26,584 bases of DNA from Clostridiales bacterium (GTDB lineage Bacteria > Bacillota > Clostridia > Oscillospirales > QAMX01), in assembly GCA_003149835.1 (NCBI GenBank), contig QAMX01000003.1, positions 1-26,584 on the forward strand, read 5' to 3'. The translations under genes were made by a program, and so were the position numbers. The notes beneath the pieces were generated by a model. That model ran no database searches. It worked only from the letters and a program-made list of their open reading frames with translations, and was not told where the DNA came from. Below are positions 16,942 to 24,547 of this stretch, piece by piece. How positions within the stretch are numbered: the stretch's first letter is position 1; every line of letters begins with the position of its first letter.

Positions 16942-17868
16942 TCACAGCCCGCATCGTTTCAGCAGCGCGCCGACGGCCTGGTCATACTCCGCCGGATAAT
17001 CGAGCGCGGTATGCGTATGCCCGCTGCCGCGGCCGTACAGCACATCCTTCGGCCCGCGATACGCCTGCAAAAGCCGCGCCGCCGCGCCGCATGGGACGAC
17101 CGAATCGGCCGTGCCGTGCGCAAACAGGATCGGCAGCGGGCGTTCGATCTGCGCAAGCGCCTTTTCCGGACAGGCGTCGTCAAACGAAAAGCCCGCGCGC
17201 AGCTTCGCCATGCGGCTGCACAGCGGGATCAGCAGCCAGGCCAGCGGCCGCGCCCGCTTGCTCAGCGTATAGGCGAGCTGCTCGCGGCACGAGGCGTAGG
17301 CGCAGTCGGCGACGGCAAACGCGAGCCGCCCGTCGAGCGCGGCGTTCAGAAGCACCGTCGCGCCGCCCATGCTCTCGCCGTGGGTGCCGACGACCGCGTC
17401 TTCGCCGAAGCGCGCGAACACCGCGTCGGTCACGCGCAGCAGGTCATAGCGCTCCTTTGCGCCCATGGTCGTATAGCGCCCGCCGCTCGCGCCGGCGTGC
17501 CGCTGGTCGAAGAGGACGACGTGAAAGCCGCGTTTTCTGAAAAAGGGGATATATTTCACCTCTCCGGCGCGGTTAAAGCCAAATCCGTGCGCCATAATGA
17601 CAATCCGCGGCGGCGAAGTCTCCGTTTCGGCGCGGATCAGCTCGCAGGAGAGCGCCGTCCCGTCGCCGGCGCAGACCGTAAACGCCTCGTGCGGCAGAGA
17701 GTCGTAGAGGCGGCGAAGCGCTTTCCCCCTTTCGCCGAAGGCGTCGAACGCTTCGTCAAAGCTGCGCACGCGCGGCCGGACGACGCGGCCGGTGAGGATG
17801 TAGACCGCCGCAGCGAGCAGCGCGGCCAGCAGTATTCCGGCGGCGCCGGCAATCCACAGCGCGCTCAT
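16942..17868 (-). CDS. Membrane-anchored alpha/beta hydrolase
   Basis: This is a serine hydrolase with one N-terminal membrane helix (about 5-25, WIAGAAGILLAALLAAAVYIL) and a catalytic domain facing outward or membrane-associated. The likely triad is S166 in GESMG, D255 in GTADSVVP and H284 in GSGHTHT; HGFGFNR near 94 supplies the oxyanion loop. The layout resembles YqkD/BAAT-type hydrolases, substrate unknown. I start at ATG 17868 (308 residues), which shares one base with the upstream oxidoreductase stop (TGATG), rather than the 10-residue-longer frame, which would add an arginine-rich peptide before the helix. No good ribosome site is visible, so translation probably depends on coupling. 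Confidence 0.85.
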   Translation of the reverse strand: MSALWIAGAAGILLAALLAAAVYILTGRVVRPRVRSFDEAFDAFGERGKALRRLYDSLPHEAFTVCAGDGTALSCELIRAETETSPPRIVIMAHGFGFNRAGEVKYIPFFRKRGFHVVLFDQRHAGASGGRYTTMGAKERYDLLRVTDAVFARFGEDAVVGTHGESMGGATVLLNAALDGRLAFAVADCAYASCREQLAYTLSKRARPLAWLLIPLCSRMAKLRAGFSFDDACPEKALAQIERPLPILFAHGTADSVVPCGAAARLLQAYRGPKDVLYGRGSGHTHTALDYPAEYDQAVGALLKRCGL

Positions 17869-18902
17869 CAGGGCCTGCACGCGCCTTCGCCGAGGCAAAG
17901 CCCCTCGTCGGCCGCATAGCGGCAGCCCAGCGCGCCGCGCGCGTAGTCCAAAAGCTCCATGACGCGCAGGGTGGCGCGCTGCGGCACGACCGAGCTCTCG
18001 GTTCTCCCCGCGAGAATATCCTCCGTGACGGAGGCCGCCTCATAGGCCAGAGCGCCCATTGTCAGCGGATAGCGCCGCTCCTCCGCCTCTTTGCCGCGCA
18101 GCTCGACGGAAAACGTTTCGGCTTTCCAGAACAAGGGCACGGAAATTTTCCCCAGAGACCCCGAGACAAACCCGTCCGGCCGCATCTGCGCCTTGATCGC
18201 GCAGCCGGCGACGCTCATCAGCCCGTTTGGATAGATCATCGTCAGAACCGACCGGTCATCCACGCCGGTGGCGGCAAAGCGCGTCCCGACGGCCGAAAGC
18301 CGCTCCGGCGCGGCGTCTCCGGCGAGCATGGAGAGAAACGACACCGCGTAAACGCCCATGTCGAGCAGCGCGCCGCCGCCGAGCAGCGGGTTATAAATGC
18401 GGTGCGTCAGCGGCCATTCGTCGGGGAAATAGTTTCCGAAAAAGGCGCTGGCCGTCGTGAGCTCGCCGAGCGCTCCGCCGGCGAGCAGCGCGGAAAGCGC
18501 GCGGTTGGCGGGCAGGAAGCGCGTCCACATCGCTTCGGCCGCAAAAAGCCCCTTTTTTCGCGCGAGGTCGAAAACGCGCCGCGCCTCGCCTGCGTTCAGT
18601 GTAAACGCCTTTTCGCACAAAACGTGCTTGCCCGCTTCGAGCATCTGCGTCATGTGTTCGGCGTGATGGCTGTGGGGGCTGGCGATATAGACGATGTCAA
18701 CGTCCGGCGAGGCGGCCAGAGCCTCGTAGCTCCCGAAGCAATTTTCCGCGCCGATCCCGTGCGCCGCGCCGAAAGCCGCCGCCGTCTCCGGCGCGCGCGA
18801 GCCGACCGCCGCGAGGACTGCGCCGTCGTATGTTTTCAGGTCGTTTGCAAAGCGGTTGGCAATCGAGCCTGTGCCCAAAATTCCCCAGCGGAGTTTTTTC
18901 AT
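17868..18902 (-). CDS. Gfo/Idh/MocA-family oxidoreductase
   Basis: This is an NAD(P)-dependent dehydrogenase family acting mostly on sugars, inositols and related dihydroxy compounds. The 344-residue protein has the Rossmann motif GTGSIA (10-15), ASPHSHH near 74-80 and the catalytic-region CEKAF motif (96-100), with Ala where the family usually has Pro in EKP. The C-terminal alpha/beta domain includes GGGALLDMGVY. AGGAGG lies 7 nt before the ATG. The gene overlaps the following hydrolase (TGATG). A terminator-like hairpin lies immediately upstream of the ribosome site, leaving no room for a promoter between them. The 232 nt behind it (18956-19187) contain no recognised gene or strong promoter. 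The substrate cannot be predicted. Confidence 0.9.
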   Translation of the reverse strand: MKKLRWGILGTGSIANRFANDLKTYDGAVLAAVGSRAPETAAAFGAAHGIGAENCFGSYEALAASPDVDIVYIASPHSHHAEHMTQMLEAGKHVLCEKAFTLNAGEARRVFDLARKKGLFAAEAMWTRFLPANRALSALLAGGALGELTTASAFFGNYFPDEWPLTHRIYNPLLGGGALLDMGVYAVSFLSMLAGDAAPERLSAVGTRFAATGVDDRSVLTMIYPNGLMSVAGCAIKAQMRPDGFVSGSLGKISVPLFWKAETFSVELRGKEAEERRYPLTMGALAYEAASVTEDILAGRTESSVVPQRATLRVMELLDYARGALGCRYAADEGLCLGEGACRP

Positions 18903-18918
18903 ATTCGTGCCTCCTTAT

Positions 18919-18955
18919 AAAAAAAATCGCCGGCCGTTCAGACGGAACGGCCGGC
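18919..18955 (-). terminator. Terminator-like hairpin directly before the oxidoreductase ribosome site
   Basis: On the minus strand a perfect 11-bp stem (18945-18955 with 18929-18939) with a 5-nt loop is followed by GA and eight Ts, then within a few bases by the AGGAGG of the oxidoreductase gene. It may terminate readthrough from the isochorismatase-like gene, act as an attenuator, or both. Confidence 0.8.
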
Positions 18956-19187
18956 AGGAAAAAACGGTTCCGTCCATGCTCAAACGCGGGAAAATTCTCT
19001 GAAACTGCAAGCGGTCAAAAAGCGAAAAGCCCGCCGCCGGCGCAAAAACCGAATCGGCCGGAAAAGAGCGGCTCAACACGCAAAGCCCCCTTAACCTTTT
19101 CCGAAACGTCTGTCCCAGTCGAACCGGCCATAGAACGGCCTTCAAAAACCGCGCCCATCCGCTTCCGTTTCCTCTGCCCGCGCGCCT

Positions 19188-19712
19188 TTACCCGTTTGCG
19201 ATCTCGATCTGGCAGACCCGCATCGCTTCGAGCGCGCGGCAGTGGCTCTCCGGCGTCACGCCCGCGCAGCAGGCCGCGTCGACAATGAGCGGCGTCTCGG
19301 GCAGAAAGGCTTTGAGCAGCAGGGCGTTTGAGATCACGCAGATATCGGTGCAAAGTCCGACGAGCGTAATGCTCTCGATTTTTTCGCCGCCGCGCTGCTG
19401 CGCGCGCAGCGCCTCGCCAAGCTCAGCGCTGCCGAAGGCGGCCTTGTCGATCGGCGGCTCCTTTCTCAGCGCCTCGATCTCCGGATGCAGGCGCCAGCCC
19501 TCGGTGCCGCGGATACAGTGCGGCACCGGCAGATTCCGCCCCTCCTGCGTTTCGGCGTAATCCGCTTCGTGGGTGTCGCGGGTGAAAAGCACCCGGCCGT
19601 CAAACTCCCGGATTCTTTGCGCGACCGCCGGGACGATCGCCTCGGCCTCTTTGGTTCCGAGGCTGCCGGTGATAAAATCGTTCTGCATGTCGACGACGAC
19701 GAGAATTTTCAT
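19188..19712 (-). CDS. Isochorismatase/nicotinamidase-like cysteine hydrolase
   Basis: The 174-residue protein belongs to the cysteine hydrolase family that includes nicotinamidase PncA. The catalytic triad is visible: D8 in VVDMQNDF, K90 in KAAFGS and C125 in GLCTDICV. A DTH motif (46-48) matches part of the PncA metal site, and the cis-peptide region precedes C125. Nicotinamide deamidation in NAD salvage is a reasonable guess, but many family members use other amides. AGGAGG lies 7 nt before the ATG. The gene lies 129 nt after csaB; the gap holds a CGCGCCGC/GCGGCGCG leader hairpin (19732-19760) and no clear promoter. Confidence 0.88.
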   Translation of the reverse strand: MKILVVVDMQNDFITGSLGTKEAEAIVPAVAQRIREFDGRVLFTRDTHEADYAETQEGRNLPVPHCIRGTEGWRLHPEIEALRKEPPIDKAAFGSAELGEALRAQQRGGEKIESITLVGLCTDICVISNALLLKAFLPETPLIVDAACCAGVTPESHCRALEAMRVCQIEIANG

Positions 19713-19841
19713 CCTGAAACCTCCTGATTTCCGCGCCGCAGGCTCTTCCCCCGCGGCGCGCTCTGCAAAAAATCGTTTTCACGCCTTTTCGCCCGCGCCG
19801 CGCGCCGGCATGATTCGCCTTTTTTCAGACGTCCGGCCCCT

Positions 19842-21359
19842 TTATCCTTCCAGCAGCTTTCTCACCGCGTCGGCGTTTTCAGAGCCGGCCGGCGGCGCAA
19901 AGGCGCGGTCTTTTTCCCGCAGGGTGTACTCCGCCGCGGCGCACAGGCCGTCGGCCGTGGCTCCGTAGTAGTCCACGCAGGCGGGGCTGCCGGAATCCTT
20001 CATAAACGAGCTGATCTTGACGTCATAGGAGACGCCGACGAACGGAACCCGCGCGATGCTCGCGGCGATCAGCGCGTGCAGCCGCATACTGACGACGAGC
20101 GCCGCGCCGCCGACGGCGGCAAACGCGTCCTCAAACGTCATCGGCCCGTCCAGCAGCACAGACGGGGCGCGAACCGCTTCGGCGATACGGCGGGAAAGCG
20201 GCAGATCGCGCGGCGGCTCCATGGGCAGAAAGACCGGCGTCAGCCCGCGTTCGCGCCAGAGCCGCTCGGCGGCCGCCGCCAGCTCCGGCGCAAACGCCTC
20301 GTCGCCGCTCCACGGCCGCACGGCGTAGACGGCGTATTTTCCGGCGGCGGCGAGCTTTTTCCGCACAGCCGGAGAGGCTTCGGCGCGCATATCCTCCGCG
20401 CGCAGGGAAAAGGCGGCGTCGCGCGAGCGAATCAGCTCCGGCTTTGTCACGCCGAGCTCGGCCAGCAGCGCCAGCGAAGCGCCGTCGCGCACGGCGACGA
20501 TGTCCGCGCTGCGGTTCAGAACCGCGGCGGTTCCGCGGCGGTTCTGCTCGCCGGTGATCGGGCCGATCCCGCAGCCGTAGAGCAGCACGCGCGCGCCCAG
20601 CCGGTGCGCCATGCGGATCGTCAGCAGATAGTAGCGCAGCGAGCGCGTGCTCGTCAGGTCGGTGAGCAGCGTGCCGCCGCCGCTGATAAAAAGCCGCGCC
20701 CGCCGCAGCCGCGCCGCCAATGCCGGCAGCGCAAACGAATGCACCGCGTCCACACAGTGCGCAAGGCGCGTCTCCTCGGGGTTGCGGGAGACGACCGTGA
20801 TCCGACGGTCGGGCGCTGTCCGGCGCAGCTCGGAGAGAATCGAGGCGAGCATGGCCTCGTCGCCGAGGTTGCCGAGCCCATAGGAGCCGCAGACGACGAT
20901 CCCCTTCGGCTCGGCTCCGGCCCATTTGCGCCGCGCCGCGGCGTTCAGCGCCGCGGCCGCTTCGCCGGCCGGAAACATCCGGTAAGGGTCGGCGCCGTGC
21001 CGGAGCGCGGCCGTCCGGTCTTCGCCGCAGAGGAAGAGCAGCGCGTCAAACCCGCAAAGCCGCGCGGATTTCCCCTGTGCGCCCGCGTATACCGCGAGGA
21101 CGGGCACAGGCGTTTTCCGAAAAAAGCGCAACGCAAAAAGGCCGGCTTGAAGACCGGCCTCACCGACACAAAAAATTCCCTCGGCGCCCGCCCCGGCTGC
21201 GCGCCACGCCAAGCGCTTTCCCCGCGCCTTGGCCCCGCGCGCGGAGGAGGAGATCAGAGCGTCCGCCTCAAACAGCTCGGCGAACGCGATCCCCGCGCGC
21301 CGCAGCGACGCGAGCGCCTCGGCCGCCCCGGCGCCGCCGGAAATACAGACAAGCTTCAT
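19842..21359 (-). CDS. csaB: Polysaccharide pyruvyl transferase, CsaB type, with N-terminal extension
   Basis: CsaB adds ketal pyruvate to the secondary cell-wall polymer; that modification anchors S-layer-homology (SLH) proteins. The conserved domain begins near residue 152 (GIVVCGSYGLGNLGDEAM) and contains SRNPEETRLAH, LFISGGGTLLTDLTS, YGCGIGPITG and, near the C-terminus, VVSMRLHALIAASIARVPFVGVSYD. The protein is 505 residues, versus about 360 for typical CsaB. The extra ~150 N-terminal residues look like a degenerate Rossmann or GT-B-like half (ending FDALLFLCGEDRTAALRHGAD). The ATG at 21359 is preceded by AGGCGGA. No SLH protein gene is nearby. Family assignment is secure; the exact acceptor is inferred. 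Confidence 0.85.
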   Translation of the reverse strand: MKLVCISGGAGAAEALASLRRAGIAFAELFEADALISSSARGAKARGKRLAWRAAGAGAEGIFCVGEAGLQAGLFALRFFRKTPVPVLAVYAGAQGKSARLCGFDALLFLCGEDRTAALRHGADPYRMFPAGEAAAALNAAARRKWAGAEPKGIVVCGSYGLGNLGDEAMLASILSELRRTAPDRRITVVSRNPEETRLAHCVDAVHSFALPALAARLRRARLFISGGGTLLTDLTSTRSLRYYLLTIRMAHRLGARVLLYGCGIGPITGEQNRRGTAAVLNRSADIVAVRDGASLALLAELGVTKPELIRSRDAAFSLRAEDMRAEASPAVRKKLAAAGKYAVYAVRPWSGDEAFAPELAAAAERLWRERGLTPVFLPMEPPRDLPLSRRIAEAVRAPSVLLDGPMTFEDAFAAVGGAALVVSMRLHALIAASIARVPFVGVSYDVKISSFMKDSGSPACVDYYGATADGLCAAAEYTLREKDRAFAPPAGSENADAVRKLLEG

Positions 21360-21545
21360 GCCGTCATCCGCCTAACATGTAAAATCAAAAACGCCCGGCC
21401 ACAGGCGCCTGTCAACAAAGTTCAAAACCTTCCGGCCGCGAAGCGCCCTCCGGTTTCCGGCTCTCCGCCGCCGCTTTCTCCGTGACTGCAATTCCGCGCC
21501 GGCAAAAGCGCAGCGCGGCGGAGAGGGGATGGAGAGCTCGCTTTG

Positions 21546-21744
21546 TCCCCCGCGATAAGGCCGTGTCTGCCGAAAATAACCTGCACATATTGTCCAGGTG
21601 GGCAACCTGTCTCTCGTTTTACCGCTTCCAACTTCCGCCCGCAAAAGGCAGGCGGGAGGCCTGCGAACCGCGAGAGAACGCGGAATCCCTTTTCGTCGTT
21701 TTGTGGGTTAAAAACAAACAGATCACGAACCACGCAGGGGGAGG
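21546..21744 (-). ncRNA. ssrS: Candidate 6S RNA
   Basis: About 197 nt of a 507-nt gene-free stretch folds as one long interrupted rod. Helices, outer to inner, pair 21733-21742 with 21546-21554 (9 bp), 21719-21726 with 21563-21569 (7 bp), 21702-21710 with 21577-21587 (9 bp), and 21671-21677 with 21610-21616 (7 bp). The last two flank a large asymmetric bubble, whose 3' strand on the minus-strand reading holds a small hairpin (21605-21609 with 21595-21599). That is the 6S RNA plan: closing stem, central bubble mimicking an open promoter, terminal stem. The 5' region CCTGCGTGGTTCGTG resembles known 6S 5' ends. No strong promoter or U-tract terminator was seen, so the ends are approximate. The rest of 21360-21866 holds only GC-rich dyads, including an 11-bp pair (21461-21471 with 21515-21525). 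Confidence 0.55.
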
Positions 21745-21866
21745 TAAAAAACAAATCGCTGTCCGCCCGCCTGTCTGCGGCCGGGCGGCAACGGCTTTCT
21801 GCCTGCCGGCATAGGCGGAGCGCAGAAATTTCCAGCCGGACGCGCCGCGGCCGGCGGCGTCGCAGC

Positions 21867-22199
21867 CTACGCCTCGTCGTCGCTGAAATCGGCCTCTTCG
21901 CCGGCTTCCTCGCCGTCTTCGGCTTCCAGCCGCTCGACAAACAGATCGAATATCGTTTCCAGCAAGTCGTCGTCTTCGAGCGTGACAAGCATTTCCTCGC
22001 CGTCCGCCTCCGTCTCGACTTTCAGAATAATCAGCTCGGCCGATTCCTCGTCGAGCACCTCTTCGGGCGTTTCGTTGGCGGCGACAAAAGCCATATAGGT
22101 CTCGCCTTCATACTCTAAGGTATCCAGATGCTCCAGCTCGACCTCGTTGCCGTCCTCGTCGGTCAGGGTGATGAAATCGTTCCCGTATTCCTCGCTCAT
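21867..22199 (-). CDS. DUF1292 family protein
   Basis: This 110-residue, strongly acidic cytoplasmic protein fits DUF1292 (YrzB-like), a widespread Firmicute family of unknown function. The typical pattern is visible: FITLTDEDGNEVELEHLDTLEYEGETYMAFV, then EELIILKVE-like and DDLLETIFDLFVERL segments. The tail is nearly all Asp and Glu. I start at ATG 22199 because AGGAGG lies 8 nt upstream; a longer frame to 22229 would add ten unconserved residues and bury the ribosome site. A consensus promoter lies at 22304-22332, so the gene appears monocistronic rather than part of the operons around it. Confidence 0.88.
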   Translation of the reverse strand: MSEEYGNDFITLTDEDGNEVELEHLDTLEYEGETYMAFVAANETPEEVLDEESAELIILKVETEADGEEMLVTLEDDDLLETIFDLFVERLEAEDGEEAGEEADFSDDEA

Positions 22200-22303
22200 A
22201 GGGGTTGCCTCCTGTCGGTTGTATCTCAAAAATGCCGGATATCGGTCGTTTTTCCGGTTTTTCCCGCGGGAATGGATCCGTGCTTTCCCGCCGGTGCGTC
22301 TTT

Positions 22304-22332
22304 ATTATACCATATCTCCCGAGTGAATTCAA
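22304..22332 (-). promoter_or_regulatory. Sigma-A promoter of the DUF1292 gene
   Basis: On the minus strand TTGAAT (22327-22332) and TATAAT (22304-22309) are 17 nt apart, with an extended -10 TGG just before TATAAT. It gives a leader of about 100 nt. Confidence 0.88.
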
Positions 22333-22445
22333 ACATAATCGAAAAAAACCTTTCGACGCGCGCCGCACAATCTACGGCAGAATCGCCGTATTCCGGCAGG
22401 GAGCGGCTTTCTTTGATTTCCGGCCCTGTTTTTCGGCAGGTTCGG

Positions 22446-23318
22446 TCAGCAGGCAAAAAGCCCCTGCGCGGCCAGCGCGGCCTTGCAGCGCTCGATTCGC
22501 TCTGCCGGAGGCGGTTCAAGCCCGTCCGCCTGATACGCCGCGCCGAGCGCCGCGTATTTGCCGCCGCCGAGGGCGTGAAACGGCATCAGCTCCGCCTTTT
22601 CCGGCAGCGCTCCGCCGCGGCAGGCGTTCGCGATCGCCGCGCCGATCGCGGAGACGCACGCTTCGCCGTCGTTTACCCCGGGGATGACGGGGATCCTCAC
22701 CCAGAAGCGCGCGCCGCGCCGGGACAGCCGCCGCAGATTTTCCAACACAAGCTCCAACCGTCCGCCTGTGCAGCGCGCGAACGCGGCCGCGTCATGGTGC
22801 TTGACGTCGAGAATCACCAGCGGCTCCGCCGCCAGCGCCTGTTCAAAAGACTCCCACGGCACGCAGCCCGCCGTCTCGATTGCGCCGCCAACGCCGTTCG
22901 CCGCCAGCCGCTCCATGCACGCGGCCACGAACGCCGCCTGCAACAGCGGCTCGCCGCCCGAAAAGGTGACGCCGCCGTCCCGCCCGTAAAACACGGCGTC
23001 GCGCAGAACCAGCTCAGCGACCTCCTCGTCGCTCTTTTCCTCCCCCGCCGTCACCCGCGCGCCGGCCGGACAGACCGCCGCGCAGCGCAGGCAGCCGGCG
23101 CACGCGGCCGCGTCAAGGCCGTTTTCACAGACCGCCGCGCAGCGCCCGCAGCCGACGCACTTGTCGGGATAGCGCAGCAACTGCGGCCGGACGGACAGCC
23201 CCTCGGGATTGTGGCACCAGAAGCAGCGCAGGTTGCAGCCTTTCAGAAAGACCGTCGTGCGGATGCCCGGGCCGTCGTGCAGGGAAAAGCGCTGAATGTT
23301 AAAAACCGTTCCCTTCAA
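22446..23318 (-). CDS. Glycyl-radical enzyme activating protein (radical SAM)
   Basis: Such proteins use SAM and a reduced [4Fe-4S] cluster to place a glycyl radical on a partner enzyme (pyruvate formate-lyase, choline lyase, diol dehydratase and others). The 290-residue protein shows the radical-SAM CX3CX2C motif at C28, C32 and C35, preceded by the activase signature SLHDGPGIRTTVFLKGC. A ferredoxin-like insert has two cysteine sets (C54/57/60/64 and C73/76/79/83), typical of the activases longer than PflA. YGRDGGVTFSGGEPLLQ follows. The start is TTG 23318, with AGGAGG about 10 nt upstream; the open frame to 23372 would add unrelated residues. No glycyl-radical enzyme is encoded in the window, so its target is unknown. 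Confidence 0.92.
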   Translation of the reverse strand: MKGTVFNIQRFSLHDGPGIRTTVFLKGCNLRCFWCHNPEGLSVRPQLLRYPDKCVGCGRCAAVCENGLDAAACAGCLRCAAVCPAGARVTAGEEKSDEEVAELVLRDAVFYGRDGGVTFSGGEPLLQAAFVAACMERLAANGVGGAIETAGCVPWESFEQALAAEPLVILDVKHHDAAAFARCTGGRLELVLENLRRLSRRGARFWVRIPVIPGVNDGEACVSAIGAAIANACRGGALPEKAELMPFHALGGGKYAALGAAYQADGLEPPPAERIERCKAALAAQGLFAC

Positions 23319-23482
23319 GCGGATCCTTCCTCCTTTTGCCGGCGCAGCCGCCGCAGGGCCCCGTGCACACAAGCCGCGGGGCGCGCATAGAATGAACAGA
23401 CGGAAAGCTCCGGCGATGCGCCCGCCCGTTTGTTCGCGGGTGCGTTAGATGTTGCGCGGGCGGAGCGGCGCCGTTTCGATAG

Positions 23483-23513
23483 ACGCTGCGGAACCCATTG
23501 GGTTCCGCAGCGT
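23483..23513. repeat. 14-bp perfect hairpin in the PHP-activase spacer
   Basis: The arm 23483-23496 pairs perfectly with 23500-23513 around an ATT loop. Neither strand has a U-tract after it, so it is not a standard intrinsic terminator. It lies between the PHP gene and the activase gene, which are on the same strand. Confidence 0.6.
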
Positions 23514-23560
23514 TCACTGTTTGATGCCTTTGGTTTGCCGGAAGCCGCCCGGGCTTTTTG

Positions 23561-24310
23561 TCAGCAGAGGATCTCCCGCAGCCGCTCGACGTGCGCGAAC
23601 GTGTCCAGCGCGGCCAGCGTATGCGCGTCGGTTCCGAAATGAAAATACGTCCCCGCCTCGCGGCCGATGTTCCAGAGCCGCCGGAACAGCTCCGGATCGC
23701 CGTAGACCGCGCCGGCGTTCAGCTCCCACGCCACATGCGCCTCGCGCCCCAGCTCCGACAGCTCGCCAAGCTCGTTGTCGGTGATCGTTTTGGTGACCTC
23801 GGCCGGCTCGCAGATTTTGACAAAGCGGCCGATCAGCGGGTGCGCGATACAGTCGGCGCGGCGCGCCTCCATGAGCGCGCGGATGCAGTCGAGCTGGAAC
23901 TGCGCGTAGCCGCGCGGCGACTTGTCCTCGGGGTGTTCCCAGACGGGGAGATGGAAATGGTTGCAGGTATAGAGCCGGTAGTCAAGCGCCGCGACGGTCT
24001 CGGCCGATTCCAGCTGCTTGCCGACGCCGTAATTGGAGAGCTCGCCGGAAAACAGGATGCGCAGCTTCGTGCCGAGCGCCGCGGCCTGCCGTTTCAGAAG
24101 CCGGATCTGCGCGAGATAGCACTCGTCGTAGTCGTGGAAATTATAGTGGTCGGTCAGCGCGATCATCTCGACGCCCGCCGCCTCGGCCGTTGCGACGATG
24201 TCTTTCAGCAGCATCTCCGGCTTTGCGCAGCGCGAAAACACCGTATGGACGTGCAGGTTGTACCGCGCCAGCTCGTTGAGGTCATACACCGGCTCGTTGT
24301 AGATATGCAT
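23561..24310 (-). CDS. PHP-domain metal-dependent phosphoesterase-like protein
   Basis: The 249-residue protein has the metal-binding layout of the PHP superfamily: HxH at H20 and H22 (NLHVHT), ALTDHYNFHD, an internal CNHFHLPVW motif, IAHPLIGRF, and GTDAHTL near the C-terminus. The family includes histidinol phosphatase, nucleoside and sugar phosphoesterases, and polymerase-associated domains. This stand-alone protein is not clearly HisK, and its substrate is unknown. GGAG lies about 9 nt before the ATG at 24310. A consensus promoter lies about 80 nt upstream. The activase gene follows on the same strand after 242 nt; co-transcription is possible but unproven. Confidence 0.87.
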   Translation of the reverse strand: MHIYNEPVYDLNELARYNLHVHTVFSRCAKPEMLLKDIVATAEAAGVEMIALTDHYNFHDYDECYLAQIRLLKRQAAALGTKLRILFSGELSNYGVGKQLESAETVAALDYRLYTCNHFHLPVWEHPEDKSPRGYAQFQLDCIRALMEARRADCIAHPLIGRFVKICEPAEVTKTITDNELGELSELGREAHVAWELNAGAVYGDPELFRRLWNIGREAGTYFHFGTDAHTLAALDTFAHVERLREILC

Positions 24311-24387
24311 ATTCTTTTCTCCTGTCCCTTGATTCGCAAAAGCGCTTGTCTCCGCTTCTGAAAACGGCTGCGCGGCGCTTTGCAGAA

Positions 24388-24416
24388 AGTATACTCCAAA
24401 CGAAAAGCGCTGTCAA
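24388..24416 (-). promoter_or_regulatory. Sigma-A promoter of the PHP gene
   Basis: On the minus strand a perfect TTGACA (24411-24416) and TATACT (24388-24393) are 17 nt apart. Transcription should start near 24381. It is divergent from the T-box promoter about 100 bp away. Confidence 0.9.
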
Positions 24417-24512
24417 GGCAAAACGCCGCGGCGCGCCGGATTCGCCTCTGCGGTATCCCTTCGCGGCGGGCGCAAGCCAAAATAAAAAAGGCAAAAAAAG
24501 TGGAATTCCCTC

Positions 24513-24541
24513 TTGACAGACGGAGAAAGCTGTGCTATACT
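24513..24541 (+). promoter_or_regulatory. Sigma-A promoter of the T-box/acyl-CoA synthetase transcript
   Basis: A perfect TTGACA (24513-24518) and TATACT (24536-24541) are separated by 17 nt. Transcription should start near 24548, about 30 nt before stem I of the T-box. Confidence 0.92.
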
Positions 24542-24547
24542 ATTTGC

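Noticed and set aside
21360..21866. SRP RNA or tmRNA in the gene-free stretch
   Set aside because: The conserved SRP tetraloop/GGAAG core and a tmRNA tRNA-like end were not found; the 6S-like rod fits better.
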